From positions 124,001 to 188,000 of the forward strand of contig NZ_AVQK01000018.1 in the NCBI RefSeq assembly GCF_001401755.1: 64,000 nt of DNA, written 5' to 3'. Below the pieces are notes generated by a model, which was not told the DNA's origin, searched no databases, and was given only the letters and a program-made list of their open reading frames with translations. This DNA is from Aquimarina longa SW024. GTDB lineage: Bacteria; Bacteroidota; Bacteroidia; Flavobacteriales; Flavobacteriaceae. A program made the position numbers and the translations under genes. Shown here one piece after another: positions 53,390 to 61,655 of the stretch; within the stretch, counting starts at the first letter, position 1, and each line of letters starts with the position of its first letter.

Positions 53390-53409
53390 AATAAAACATT
53401 TTAAATTAA

Positions 53410-53433
53410 TACTCGCTATATGAATTATGAGTA
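53410..53433. promoter_or_regulatory. 24-bp palindromic site 1
   Basis: TACTC-N14-GAGTA. First of three sites of the same length in this intergenic region. Confidence 0.55.
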
Positions 53434-53448
53434 AAATTAAATATAAAT

Positions 53449-53472
53449 CACTCAATAATTAATTTATGAGTG
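53449..53472. promoter_or_regulatory. 24-bp palindromic site 2
   Basis: CACTCA-N12-TGAGTG, same span and half-site as sites 1 and 3. Confidence 0.6.
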
Positions 53473-53483
53473 TTTTATTAACA

Positions 53484-53512
53484 TAAAATTTAACATTTCG
53501 AGTTAAATTTTA
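53484..53512. promoter_or_regulatory. 11-bp perfect inverted repeat between sites 2 and 3
   Basis: TAAAATTTAAC pairs with GTTAAATTTTA, 7-nt loop. Lies between the palindromic sites. Confidence 0.55.
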
Positions 53513-53514
53513 GT

Positions 53515-53538
53515 TACTCAAATATTGACATATGAGTA
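53515..53538. promoter_or_regulatory. 24-bp palindromic site 3
   Basis: TACTCA-N12-TGAGTA, 32 bp before the start of the 207-residue gene. Confidence 0.6.
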
Positions 53539-53569
53539 TATTATGTATATTGTCGCAAAAATTTGACAA

Positions 53570-54193
53570 ATGGAAATTGAAGCCATACTAAGAAAACATT
53601 TTGCGCCCTATGTATTAGCATTAATACAACAAGGGGCAATAATTGCAGATACTAGTAGTGATGATGAAAGGTTTAATATTGTGCCACCGAATGACAGCGA
53701 TTTTTTTGTAGAAAACCCCGAAGGGGAGCAAAGCCCTTTTCAGTTTGTAGAGCAATCGGAAAGTATTGATTCCGAAGTTCAAAAACAAACACGAAGGCTA
53801 TTAGAGCATATAAAAGCTAAGGCAGAATTAGAAGGTAAAGACCCTCTTGAATTACTACAAGCACCACTTATAAGCCTATTGGATGATTACAAAAAAACCT
53901 TGTTAAGAAACCAAGAACTTGAAGAAAAACTAGGAAAATTTGATGCAAAAAAGAATAGAAAAAATGCATCCGATAAATTTGCAGTAGAGATATTTCCCCA
54001 CGTTGTGGATGCTCAAAAAGAAGGGATTACCTCCGAAGCTAAAATAGCGCAGCATTTTAATGATTTAGGATTGAAATCGTACCGAGGAAAACAATTTAAT
54101 CCTTCTTCCATCCATTACCTATTGAAACGTCAAAAGGAAATGGGCTTATTTGATGCAAAAGAAGATAATACCAATAGTCCTGACATTGGATAA
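53570..54193 (+). CDS. DNA-binding protein with recombinase-like C-terminal HTH
   Basis: 207 residues. The C-terminal part (about 150-190; KIAQHFNDLGLKSYRGKQFN, then PSSIHYLLKR) resembles the DNA-binding end of serine recombinases (IAxxLNxxG...W.xxxVxxIL) without a catalytic domain. The middle is helical. Upstream sits a set of palindromes, its likely operator. It reads toward the relaxase stop, 3 bp apart (convergent). Confidence 0.55.
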   Translation: MEIEAILRKHFAPYVLALIQQGAIIADTSSDDERFNIVPPNDSDFFVENPEGEQSPFQFVEQSESIDSEVQKQTRRLLEHIKAKAELEGKDPLELLQAPLISLLDDYKKTLLRNQELEEKLGKFDAKKNRKNASDKFAVEIFPHVVDAQKEGITSEAKIAQHFNDLGLKSYRGKQFNPSSIHYLLKRQKEMGLFDAKEDNTNSPDIG

Positions 54194-54196
54194 TCT

Positions 54197-56293
54197 CTAA
54201 ATATCCATTCCGTTGTCCTGCTCCAAGTCCTTATCTTTTTCCAGTTCCTTAAAAGCTAACCAGATACGGCGTTGTTCCTCACTGTCAAACTTGGGCATTT
54301 CTTCTAACTCTTGTTCGCGGTGTTGCGCTGCATTTTCTTTTGCCACTTGTTCAAACTCCGCAGCAATACGCGCCTGTTCATCTTCAATGCTTGGGCTTTT
54401 CGTATTGAAATTCTTTTGTATAGAAAGGTCGTGCGCATTATCCAATGATTGTTTTTGTGCCTTGTCCTCTTGCTGTTCCTTTAGATTGCGCTTTGCGGCG
54501 GCTTTTAATAATTGGTAATTTTCGTGCTGCTTATTCTGGTCTTTTTGCTTCTCTTTCTGCTGCTGTTTTTCTTGGGTGTGTTCCTGTTCTGCTGCTTTTT
54601 TCTCCTTGTGTTTGGTCGCTAGGCGTTTCACTTGTGAAACCTTGCCTTTCTGTGTGGGGGTCTTGCCCTGTACGCTATGCTCCAAACTCGCCGCACTCTG
54701 TTCATTGCTGAATGCTTCGCGCAAGGTGTCGTTTTCTTTCTCCGCTTTCTGCTGCTCCGCTTCGGTGGTATGGCGGTCTTGGTCGGTCTTGCCCTGCAAT
54801 TCCCCTGCATCCCCGAAGCCCTGTTTTTCCAGTTCTTCATCAATCGCCCATTGCCTATTTTTGTGTATCGCTTCAATATCCAGTTTAAAACGGCGCATTT
54901 GCTCCGCTAACTGTTTTTCGCGGTTTTGCAAATTGTTGTATGTCTGTTCAAACTGTTCACGCTTGAAAAGCCGTGAACCAACATCTTTGTATGGCTCGTA
55001 TTGTTTGCGTGCTTCTTCTAGGCGTTGTTTGCTGCCGTCAATGTCGTGTAAATCCCGCGCCTTACTGATACGCTCATCAAAATAGCCTTGCCACTTCCGC
55101 GCTTTTTCATTTTGGGCTAAGGCTTCTTTTTCTTCCTGTGCTTCTTTGGCGCGTAACTCTGCCAGTTCGTCAATAAGGTGTAACCGTCTGCCGCCTTTAT
55201 TGCCTTTGTTCTCTTTAATGCTTTTTAGGATTTCGTTAAGCCGTTCCTTACGCGCTTTACGTTCTGCTGCTCGTTCTTCACCCCATTTCTGTTGTGCTGC
55301 TTTACGCTCGGCGGCTTTCTCAACTGCCCATTGTTGACGTGCTAGTTCTTTTTCTTTCTGCTCCTGTTCTATGGCGAATTGGTGCGCGGCTTCCTCTAAT
55401 CGATGTTCTTGTTTAATGGCTTCGGCTTCACGATCATAGGGCTTATTTTGCTCTTTGATCTGTGCCGATAAGTCGTTGGCTTTGGGCAAACTTTCACGGT
55501 CTAGGTCGTTGCATTTGGCTAGTACTGCTTTAGTTTTTGCGCCGCCGCGCTCGTCAATCTGCAATTGTCGCATAAGGCGGTTTATTTTGCCTTTTTCATC
55601 GACGATCACAAGCGTATTACGATCACCATTAGCAAGTTGTAAGCCTTCCAATTCAAGCGCATTTTTAAATGCTTTTCCGTTATCGGCGGCATAATATGCG
55701 CGGGTTACTTGGGTGCTGTAATCCTGTTTTTCTTTCTGGTAATTGCTGCGCTCTCCCCGCTCCCTCTTGCGGGCATTTTCTACACGCTGTTCACAATAGA
55801 TTTTGCGCTCCTGTTCGTATTCCAACGCCCATGCCTGAACCTTGTTTTTATCTAGTGGCAGTTCGGCGCGTTTGCCTGTTTGGGGGTGGGTCAAATTAAC
55901 AACAATATGAACGTGATCGTGTTTGGTATCATTGTGCGCCACAAAGTAATATTGATGCTCCGATAAACCCAATTCCTTAACCGTTTCTAATGCCATTTCT
56001 TTTTGGTGGGCTTCGTCTGGAGTCTCATCGTGCGCCCACGCTAACGAATAATGGTACACTGCCCCTGTTTCGGTTTTGCGCCCTGTAGTGGCTATCCCCG
56101 CATCCCGCTTTAGCTGCTCTGCGTGTATATCCGTCCACGCCATTTGTTTAGCGGCTTTATGCACGTTGGCAGTCCACAGATTACCCGTTTCCGTCCACGC
56201 CACGCGCTCGGCGGTATCGGCTTGCTTATCGTGCATCAAATACGCCGTCACCCCTTTAAAGCTGTAACCTCTGTCATTAATCCGTGGTATCAT
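54197..56293 (-). CDS. Relaxase of the IME (MobA/VirD2-like)
   Basis: 698 residues. N-terminal relaxase domain with HxxxAW (HYSLAWAHDE, about 81-90) and a His cluster HNDTKHDHVHIVV (120-132) binding the metal ion. The C-terminal 480 residues are a charged Glu/Lys/Gln-rich coiled coil. It cuts and carries the IME strand. It overlaps MobC by 17 bp. Codon use is richer in G and C than the ICE. Confidence 0.8.
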   Translation of the reverse strand: MIPRINDRGYSFKGVTAYLMHDKQADTAERVAWTETGNLWTANVHKAAKQMAWTDIHAEQLKRDAGIATTGRKTETGAVYHYSLAWAHDETPDEAHQKEMALETVKELGLSEHQYYFVAHNDTKHDHVHIVVNLTHPQTGKRAELPLDKNKVQAWALEYEQERKIYCEQRVENARKRERGERSNYQKEKQDYSTQVTRAYYAADNGKAFKNALELEGLQLANGDRNTLVIVDEKGKINRLMRQLQIDERGGAKTKAVLAKCNDLDRESLPKANDLSAQIKEQNKPYDREAEAIKQEHRLEEAAHQFAIEQEQKEKELARQQWAVEKAAERKAAQQKWGEERAAERKARKERLNEILKSIKENKGNKGGRRLHLIDELAELRAKEAQEEKEALAQNEKARKWQGYFDERISKARDLHDIDGSKQRLEEARKQYEPYKDVGSRLFKREQFEQTYNNLQNREKQLAEQMRRFKLDIEAIHKNRQWAIDEELEKQGFGDAGELQGKTDQDRHTTEAEQQKAEKENDTLREAFSNEQSAASLEHSVQGKTPTQKGKVSQVKRLATKHKEKKAAEQEHTQEKQQQKEKQKDQNKQHENYQLLKAAAKRNLKEQQEDKAQKQSLDNAHDLSIQKNFNTKSPSIEDEQARIAAEFEQVAKENAAQHREQELEEMPKFDSEEQRRIWLAFKELEKDKDLEQDNGMDI

Positions 56294-56624
56294 TGAGCAA
56301 GCCAGTTAAAACGGTATCTATCTTTTCTAAACACCCAATTAATAAATCGTGTTCGTAAGGCGTAAGCCCGCCAAGATTCACACGCTTTTGGTATTGGTTC
56401 AAATTGTTACCGATAGCAGCAATATGCCGTATCAGTTGGGTATCGGTCTTACTTTCTTTAATGGCGATTTTTCCATGTACACCCATTCGCCGCATATATG
56501 CCGAAGGGGTCAAGCCTGCTTGTGCCGCTTTTGCTTTGATCGTTGCCAATTCTGCCGAAGTGCAACGGGTATCAGGCAAGCGGGAATCAAATTTGATCTT
56601 TGGTTTTTTGGCGGTCTTTTTCAT
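56277..56624 (-). CDS. mobC: MobC-like mobilization protein
   Basis: 115 residues from the internal ATG at 56624; a start 21 bp upstream is possible. Typical MobC: RCTSAELATIKAKAAQAGLT, then PSAYMRRMGVHGK, then LNQYQKRVNLGGL. It is a relaxosome protein that helps melt oriT. Start choice is uncertain. Confidence 0.75.
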   Translation of the reverse strand: MKKTAKKPKIKFDSRLPDTRCTSAELATIKAKAAQAGLTPSAYMRRMGVHGKIAIKESKTDTQLIRHIAAIGNNLNQYQKRVNLGGLTPYEHDLLIGCLEKIDTVLTGLLNDTTD

Positions 56625-56645
56625 ATCGAAACTTTTTATTAACAT

Positions 56646-57024
56646 TTAGGGGCGATACTCAGACGATAGGGGATGCAACGGGGAAAAGCGTAGCGGCTCT
56701 CCTTGCCAAGATTAAGAATTGCGCGGGCGAAAACGATAGTTTTTGTACGTACATTTCTTCATCTTGCTACTCCGCTGCACACCCAAAGATACTGATTTTC
56801 AAAACCCTATGCAATTCTAGGTTACTTTCTTTCCACAACTATCCTTTTAAGGATAATCTGACCTAACTAAGAAACCAATAAAACGTAGTTTTATATCCGT
56901 TACGCAGTGCGCCCCAAACGCTGACGAAGTAACGGGATTGAGCGCAGCTCAAATAATCCCAACAATAGGATGGCTATTTACATAAAATAACGCCCTGCAA
57001 AGTGCTAGCTAAAAAAGAAAAAGA
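56646..57024. other. Intergenic region, candidate IME oriT
   Basis: No gene in about 380 bp upstream of mobC. Inverted repeats: TATCCTT-TT-AAGGATA near 56838, CCGTTAC (56897-56903) with GTAACGG (56929-56935), and a nested hairpin GGGATT-GAGC...GCTC...AATCCC (56934-56960). Position before mobC and relaxase fits oriT. Confidence 0.45.
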
Positions 57025-57585
57025 TTAAAAAGGGTCTTTGTTCCAATCACTAAATATTGGTCGTTGCGGCGGTTGGTGCTTGTCTTGTCTCAACGGTGGT
57101 AAAACATCTATGATAGTATGGTGTTGCTCGTCGTCGTAGGTAATCAAATGAGAAGTATTGAAATGCTGTTTTTGCCAAAATGCGGTACTAGAACGCTGCG
57201 ACAAATTAAAGAAGGTTTTACAATACCAAATAAATGTTTGCGGGTCGTCATTCCCTGTTGTAAATGGGATTTGTTGACCGTAATAATTCAGGGGTGGGCA
57301 TATGTCGCGTGCTTTGATCAGTAAATTATATAGTTCTTTATCGTATGCGCTACTGTCTGCAACCTCAATAAAACCTAAATAAGTGTAATGCGCCGCGTGT
57401 AACCTGTGTAATTCTTTAGGGCTGATCTTAAAAACCTGTAATTCGGCTTCACTCGTGTAAAACTGGCTTGAATCTTCATTAAGGTAGGAATGATTTTTTA
57501 TAATAGGGTTGGGGTAATCTTTAGCCCATTGCGCCACCATATCAGTAAGCAATTTGGTTAATCGGGTGCTTTCTGCTTCGGTCAT
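57025..57585 (-). CDS. Hypothetical protein
   Basis: 186 residues, no signal peptide, no recognised family. Followed downstream by the putative oriT region and preceded by the ParE gene (16 bp away). Possibly an accessory of the ParDE module or a mobilization protein. Confidence 0.5.
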   Translation of the reverse strand: MTEAESTRLTKLLTDMVAQWAKDYPNPIIKNHSYLNEDSSQFYTSEAELQVFKISPKELHRLHAAHYTYLGFIEVADSSAYDKELYNLLIKARDICPPLNYYGQQIPFTTGNDDPQTFIWYCKTFFNLSQRSSTAFWQKQHFNTSHLITYDDEQHHTIIDVLPPLRQDKHQPPQRPIFSDWNKDPF

Positions 57586-57601
57586 ACTTTAGGGTTTAAA
57601 A

Positions 57602-57892
57602 TTATAAATGTTGTTCATAGTCCATCTGTTGCCCCAATACGCGCACAATCAAAATGCCAGTATCGGTAGGTACGTAAAAAATCGTATGGGATTGATAGGC
57701 ATAGCGGCGTAATTCTTCCCCATATTCCGAAGCGTCACGCCCTATCGTGGGTCTATCTGCCAATAAGGTAAAACAGCTATTGAGTTTATCGCGATAGGTA
57801 CGGGCTTGCTTGATGCCCCATTGCTCAATGGTGTAATCTGCAATGTTAAATAGGTCATTCTCTGCTAGTGGTGTAAAACGATATTTAGCCAT
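57602..57892 (-). CDS. parE: ParE-like toxin
   Basis: 96 residues, RelE/ParE fold: YRFTPLAENDLFNIADYTIE, then YRDKLNSCFTLLADRPTIGR, then YAYQSHTIFYVPTDTGILIV. Overlaps the ParD gene by 8 bp. ParE-type toxins usually poison gyrase; here it stabilises the element. Confidence 0.82.
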   Translation of the reverse strand: MAKYRFTPLAENDLFNIADYTIEQWGIKQARTYRDKLNSCFTLLADRPTIGRDASEYGEELRRYAYQSHTIFYVPTDTGILIVRVLGQQMDYEQHL

Positions 57893-58139
57893 TTTTTGCC
57901 TTATGCTTCTGCTCGGCTGCTGCCCATATATCGTCTAAAGTCCTATCGCTGATACCACTATCAAGCCCCTTTTGAATTTCGGATTTTAGCTTTAGAAACT
58001 TTTCATTATTCCCTTGCTCCCGTCTGATAAGGGCGCGGATATATTCACTTTCGTTTGTAAAGTCGCCGTTATTGATTTGGGATTTAATCCACTCGTCTTG
58101 CTTGTCTGTTACCGTAATCGTTTTTCGTATCGTTGCCAT
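57885..58139 (-). CDS. parD: ParD-like antitoxin
   Basis: 84 residues with a ribbon-helix-helix N-terminus (RKTITVTDKQDEWIKSQINN, then SEYIRALIRREQ). It precedes the toxin gene with an 8-bp overlap, the classic antitoxin-first order, and likely represses the operon. Confidence 0.82.
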   Translation of the reverse strand: MATIRKTITVTDKQDEWIKSQINNGDFTNESEYIRALIRREQGNNEKFLKLKSEIQKGLDSGISDRTLDDIWAAAEQKHKAKNG

Positions 58140-58221
58140 ATATAAAACCTTTTTATTGCTGCAATAGTCATACTATTGATGTAAATATAGCATAATTAAC
58201 GGATTTTACAAAGGATTAAGG

Positions 58222-59208
58222 TTACATTTGCAACCCTGTATCTAAATCGTGATCGTGGTATTTAATTGGACGCATTTCTATTTGGCATTGCTGCCCTGTG
58301 GCTTTATAACAAGCATTTAAATCTTCATAGCCATAGTAGGTGTCGTTTGCAGCATAGATTGTATAAGGCGACGCCTTAAAATGATCGGTGGCACGTTCTA
58401 CCGCTTCGGCGGCTTTACTTCCCTCTTTTTCATTATCTAAAAACAAAACTACGTGATCTACCGTGATTTTATCACGCAAAAAGTCGGCGGCGCGTTTTGC
58501 CATTGCGGTAGAATTTAAAATAATGGTTTTGTTTTCTGGTTCTTGCTGCCCTGTAATCATTAGATGGCTCAAATAATCAAAAAAGCCCTCAAATACATTT
58601 ACGACATTGCCCCGCATTCCTGTACCTTCGATATAGGTAAAATCATTGGGGGCAATAGCGGTTTTCATATACTTGTTGCGAATGGCATACCCGCCCGATT
58701 GGTTTTGAATCCCTAGCCCGTAAAAGGATTTACCTGTTTCCGTGTCGGTATAATGCGCTTCTTTTAGGTGTTTATCTATAATTGACGAGTGTATGCCGCG
58801 TTCTTTACCGTAAGCGATTAAATTGGGGTTTAGTACTTGCTTTATCTTAGCGATTTCAAAACGGGGCTTCTTTTCTTCATACTGCCCTGCTAATTGGATT
58901 GTTTTGTTTTGTGGTAGATTGGTGCTGTTAAGGTTCTCATTAAGCCATTGCAACGCGCCTGACACGTTTGTGCTGCTATATTGCATCACTAGGTCAATGA
59001 CCTTACCGCCCTGCCCTGTGCCTAAATCTTGCCATAGGTTCTTTTTATGGTTTACCGAAAAACTGGGGGTGCGTTCTGTGCGTAATGGATTTTCATACCA
59101 TTGCTCTTGTCCGCCTGAATGCTTGGCAAGGGCTGCACAACCCATTACGCGTATAATTGTATCAAGTGGTATTTGATTAGCTTGGTTGCAGTTCATCAGA
59201 ATATCCAT
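58222..59208 (-). CDS. Toprim-domain (primase-like) protein
   Basis: 328 residues. N-terminal CHC2-like primase region (PLRTERTPSFSVNHKKNLWQ, then IDLVMQYSSTNVSGALQWLN) without clear zinc ligands, and a toprim domain (VVLFLDNEKEGSKAAEAVER, metal-binding Asp). Likely used in IME replication or transfer priming. A start 12 bp downstream is possible. Confidence 0.7.
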   Translation of the reverse strand: MDILMNCNQANQIPLDTIIRVMGCAALAKHSGGQEQWYENPLRTERTPSFSVNHKKNLWQDLGTGQGGKVIDLVMQYSSTNVSGALQWLNENLNSTNLPQNKTIQLAGQYEEKKPRFEIAKIKQVLNPNLIAYGKERGIHSSIIDKHLKEAHYTDTETGKSFYGLGIQNQSGGYAIRNKYMKTAIAPNDFTYIEGTGMRGNVVNVFEGFFDYLSHLMITGQQEPENKTIILNSTAMAKRAADFLRDKITVDHVVLFLDNEKEGSKAAEAVERATDHFKASPYTIYAANDTYYGYEDLNACYKATGQQCQIEMRPIKYHDHDLDTGLQM

Positions 59209-59247
59209 AAATTTACGTAAATAATCAGCTTAAATAAAATATAGTAA

Positions 59248-59694
59248 ATGTTTGATAAAAATAGAAATATAAAAGTAGGTAGAGATATTAATATTAATAG
59301 TAACAATCATTTAGAACAATTAAACAGATCAGGATTATTAGAAAAGAAAAATGAATGTTCAATTATTTTAGAAAAAGAAGCTAGCGCAAAATGGAAAACA
59401 GCTTTTAAATATCTCTTTTTTTCCTTAGTACTATTCATAATATTATATTTTTCACTTCCTATTCTGTTTGGTTTTTTAGCTGAACAAAATAAAGACAGCA
59501 TACTTAAAGGGGTATTTGATAAACCTATTCCTCAAAATATCCAATTTATAATCACTACTGTATTAGCTATCGTACCTATATTTACTCCCTTAACAGGACT
59601 ACTTGATGATAATGACACTCAAAAAAAGCAAAGAGAAATTCTTAAAAAAATAAATATATTATTGAAAGAAAAAGAATACCTAAATAAAGATTAA
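59248..59694 (+). CDS. Small membrane protein with VGRDI N-terminal motif
   Basis: 148 residues. NIKVGRDININSNN at the N-terminus, two transmembrane segments (about 54-76 and 98-120) and a charged tail. Last gene of the IME, reading toward the tRNA. The VGRDI start occurs in some defence-linked proteins; role unknown here. Confidence 0.5.
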   Translation: MFDKNRNIKVGRDININSNNHLEQLNRSGLLEKKNECSIILEKEASAKWKTAFKYLFFSLVLFIILYFSLPILFGFLAEQNKDSILKGVFDKPIPQNIQFIITTVLAIVPIFTPLTGLLDDNDTQKKQREILKKINILLKEKEYLNKD

Positions 59695-59712
59695 GTTTTG
59701 ATTTATTAGAAT

Positions 59713-59734
59713 TGTTGTACATATGTTGTACAGT
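59713..59734. repeat. Right 22-bp terminal repeat (integrase arm sites)
   Basis: Exact copy of 36686-36707 in the same orientation, 72 bp from the right att core. Confidence 0.75.
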
Positions 59735-59740
59735 AGTCAT

Positions 59741-59769
59741 AAAAAAAGGGCTTCAATCTCTTGAAACCC
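59741..59769 (-). terminator. tRNA-fMet terminator
   Basis: GGGTTTCAA-GAGA-TTGAAGCCC with one G-U, followed by seven Ts on the minus strand. Confidence 0.75.
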
Positions 59770-59782
59770 TTGTCATTGCTAG

Positions 59783-59855
59783 TAGCGGGAACAGGACTCG
59801 AACCTGTGACCTTCGGGTTATGAGCCCGACGAGCTGCCTACTGCTCTATCCCGCG
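59783..59855 (-). tRNA. Initiator tRNA-fMet (CAT)
   Basis: 73 nt cloverleaf with anticodon CAT. Initiator marks: 5' C1 unpaired with T72 and three G-C pairs (GGG/CCC) next to the anticodon loop. The CCA end is not encoded (CTA follows). The right att core lies at 59806-59826, so its 3' part came with the IME. Confidence 0.9.
59806..59826. other. attR core of the IME
   Basis: 21 bp identical to 36562-36582, spanning the anticodon loop and variable loop. Marks the right end of the IME. Confidence 0.8.
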
Positions 59856-60037
59856 ATGTATATTATGTAAATTAGTTGTTAACTAATTTTTTAAACTTTA
59901 TGAACTTATAATTGCATTTCTTCATATATCGTTCTGCAATTGGAGTGCGAATATACAACCATTTTTGGATTAAACAATACTATTTATATTAAAAAAAACA
60001 AAAAAAACATAACTACCTAATAGTAAAGTCTCTAAAA

Positions 60038-60220
60038 TCATTGATCAAGATTCAATACTTCAAAAGATACCAGTTCATTATTATCAAATCTTGGATATAA
60101 CTCTATAGGATTACAACAAACCTCACAATCTTCTACATAAACTTGATATGCTATAGACGGATCTAATAGCATAGAAATTTCTTCCCAACAATGTGGGCAT
60201 TGAAAAAAGTGTTCAACCAT
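60038..60220 (-). CDS. CPXCG-motif small protein
   Basis: 60 residues. Motif CPHCWEE near the N-terminus and CEVCCNP in the middle give two CxxC knuckles typical of the CPXCG cysteine-rich family. Probably zinc-binding. First chromosomal gene after the IME. Confidence 0.75.
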   Translation of the reverse strand: MVEHFFQCPHCWEEISMLLDPSIAYQVYVEDCEVCCNPIELYPRFDNNELVSFEVLNLDQ

Positions 60221-60281
60221 TTTTGTGTTTTTTAATTAACTAAACTCATTTTCAGAATCGTATAATAATACATCAATAAAA

Positions 60282-61655
60282 TCAGAAATCTACGTTCAAT
60301 AATTGTCCTGTTAACTGTAATAATTGGAGTTCTGCAATTTTTGCATCATACTTTGCTGCATTCTTATTAGTCTGTGCTAAAATTAAATTAATCTGTGCTT
60401 GTCTAAATTCTATCGATGTAACTTGTCCTAGTTTAAAACGTTCTTGTGAACGCTCGAAATTGTTCTGACTTGTAATTACATTTTGCTGTTGAATTTTATA
60501 CACATTTAACCTGTTCTTATAATTCCCTAATGCATTAGCAATATCTCTTGCAACCCCTTTAGTTACTTGTTTTTTTAATACTTCTTGATTTTCTAATGCT
60601 ATTTTAGCATTTTTCATTTTCGTAATAGTTCTTCCTCCATCAAAAAGATTCCAAGTAAGATTTACTCCCGCAGCTAAGGTGTATACATCTGATACGTTTC
60701 CTGGAAAAAATATCGATGGTGGATTACGGTTTTGATTCCATCCATAAGATCCGACTAATCCAACTGTAGGTAGATATCCTGATCTACTCACTTTAATATC
60801 ATAATCACTAATCTGTATATTACTCCTATTCTGTAATAACGTCACATTATTCTCTGTTGATTGAGATATATAGGTATCTAATTCCTCTTTTGCAATAAAC
60901 TTAATAATAGTATCCACCTGAAATTCAAAACCTAAATCCTTATCCAAAACCACATTAAGGTCTCTTTTGGTATTTTCCAATTGCTGTCTGGTATTTAAAA
61001 TCCTAATACTATCATTTGCTACATCAACTTCTGCATTAAGTGCATTAAGTTTTGTGTTTTGACCATATTCAAACTGATATTTGGATCTTACTACTCTTTC
61101 TTTTGAAATCTGAAGTGTCTCTTTAAGAATTTCTATATTTTCTGATAATCTAGCTACTTCATAGTATATTGAAAATAATTGTAGTATCGTATTTTCTATA
61201 GTCTCTCTTGCTTGTAGTTCTGTAAGATTATATTGTTCTTTTAGCTTTTTATAATTATAATACCTCCCTAAACCATCAAATATTGTATAGTTAAGGTTTA
61301 ATCCTACATTATAACGCTGTGTTTCTGCATCCTTGATCTCGATATCTGCTCGTTCTTGTCCAGTATTTTGATTAATAGCTCCAGAAAAAGAGGTACTCGT
61401 AGTAGCTGTTTGATAGTTAGCCCCTATATTACCTGATAATATCGGTAAATAGCCTGAATTAAGAATCCCTTTGTTATTAGTAGCTATTTTGGTTCTATTA
61501 GTAGCAATTTGTATCCCAAAATTATTCTCTAAAGCAAGCTGAATAGCATCTTGTTTGGTTAATTGCTGAGCAATTACATGATGTCCTAAAACCCAAAATA
61601 GAAAACAAACTTTTTTTATATAATTATGCTTGTGACTCATGACACTACTCTTCAT
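60282..61655 (-). CDS. TolC-family outer-membrane efflux protein
   Basis: 457 residues with signal-like N-terminus and the two long helical hairpin repeats of TolC/OEP (for example NLNYTIFDGLGRYYNYKKLK and NLTWNLFDGGRTITKMKNAK). Forms the outer channel for the adjacent RND pump; its start overlaps the RND gene's end by 11 bp. A start at 61637 is possible. Confidence 0.82.
   Translation of the reverse strand: MKSSVMSHKHNYIKKVCFLFWVLGHHVIAQQLTKQDAIQLALENNFGIQIATNRTKIATNNKGILNSGYLPILSGNIGANYQTATTSTSFSGAINQNTGQERADIEIKDAETQRYNVGLNLNYTIFDGLGRYYNYKKLKEQYNLTELQARETIENTILQLFSIYYEVARLSENIEILKETLQISKERVVRSKYQFEYGQNTKLNALNAEVDVANDSIRILNTRQQLENTKRDLNVVLDKDLGFEFQVDTIIKFIAKEELDTYISQSTENNVTLLQNRSNIQISDYDIKVSRSGYLPTVGLVGSYGWNQNRNPPSIFFPGNVSDVYTLAAGVNLTWNLFDGGRTITKMKNAKIALENQEVLKKQVTKGVARDIANALGNYKNRLNVYKIQQQNVITSQNNFERSQERFKLGQVTSIEFRQAQINLILAQTNKNAAKYDAKIAELQLLQLTGQLLNVDF

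Larger units (their letters stand above)
36562..59826. mobile_element. Integrative mobilizable element (IME) in tRNA-fMet, about 23.2 kb
   Basis: Flanked by 21-bp identical cores in a partial and an intact tRNA-fMet. Integrase and excisionase-like genes are at the left end. Near each end a 22-bp direct repeat (36686-36707 and 59713-59734) of two TGTTGTAC half-sites fits integrase arm sites. It carries relaxase, MobC, T4CP and toprim protein but no VirB4 or pore genes, so it needs a helper. Confidence 0.85.
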
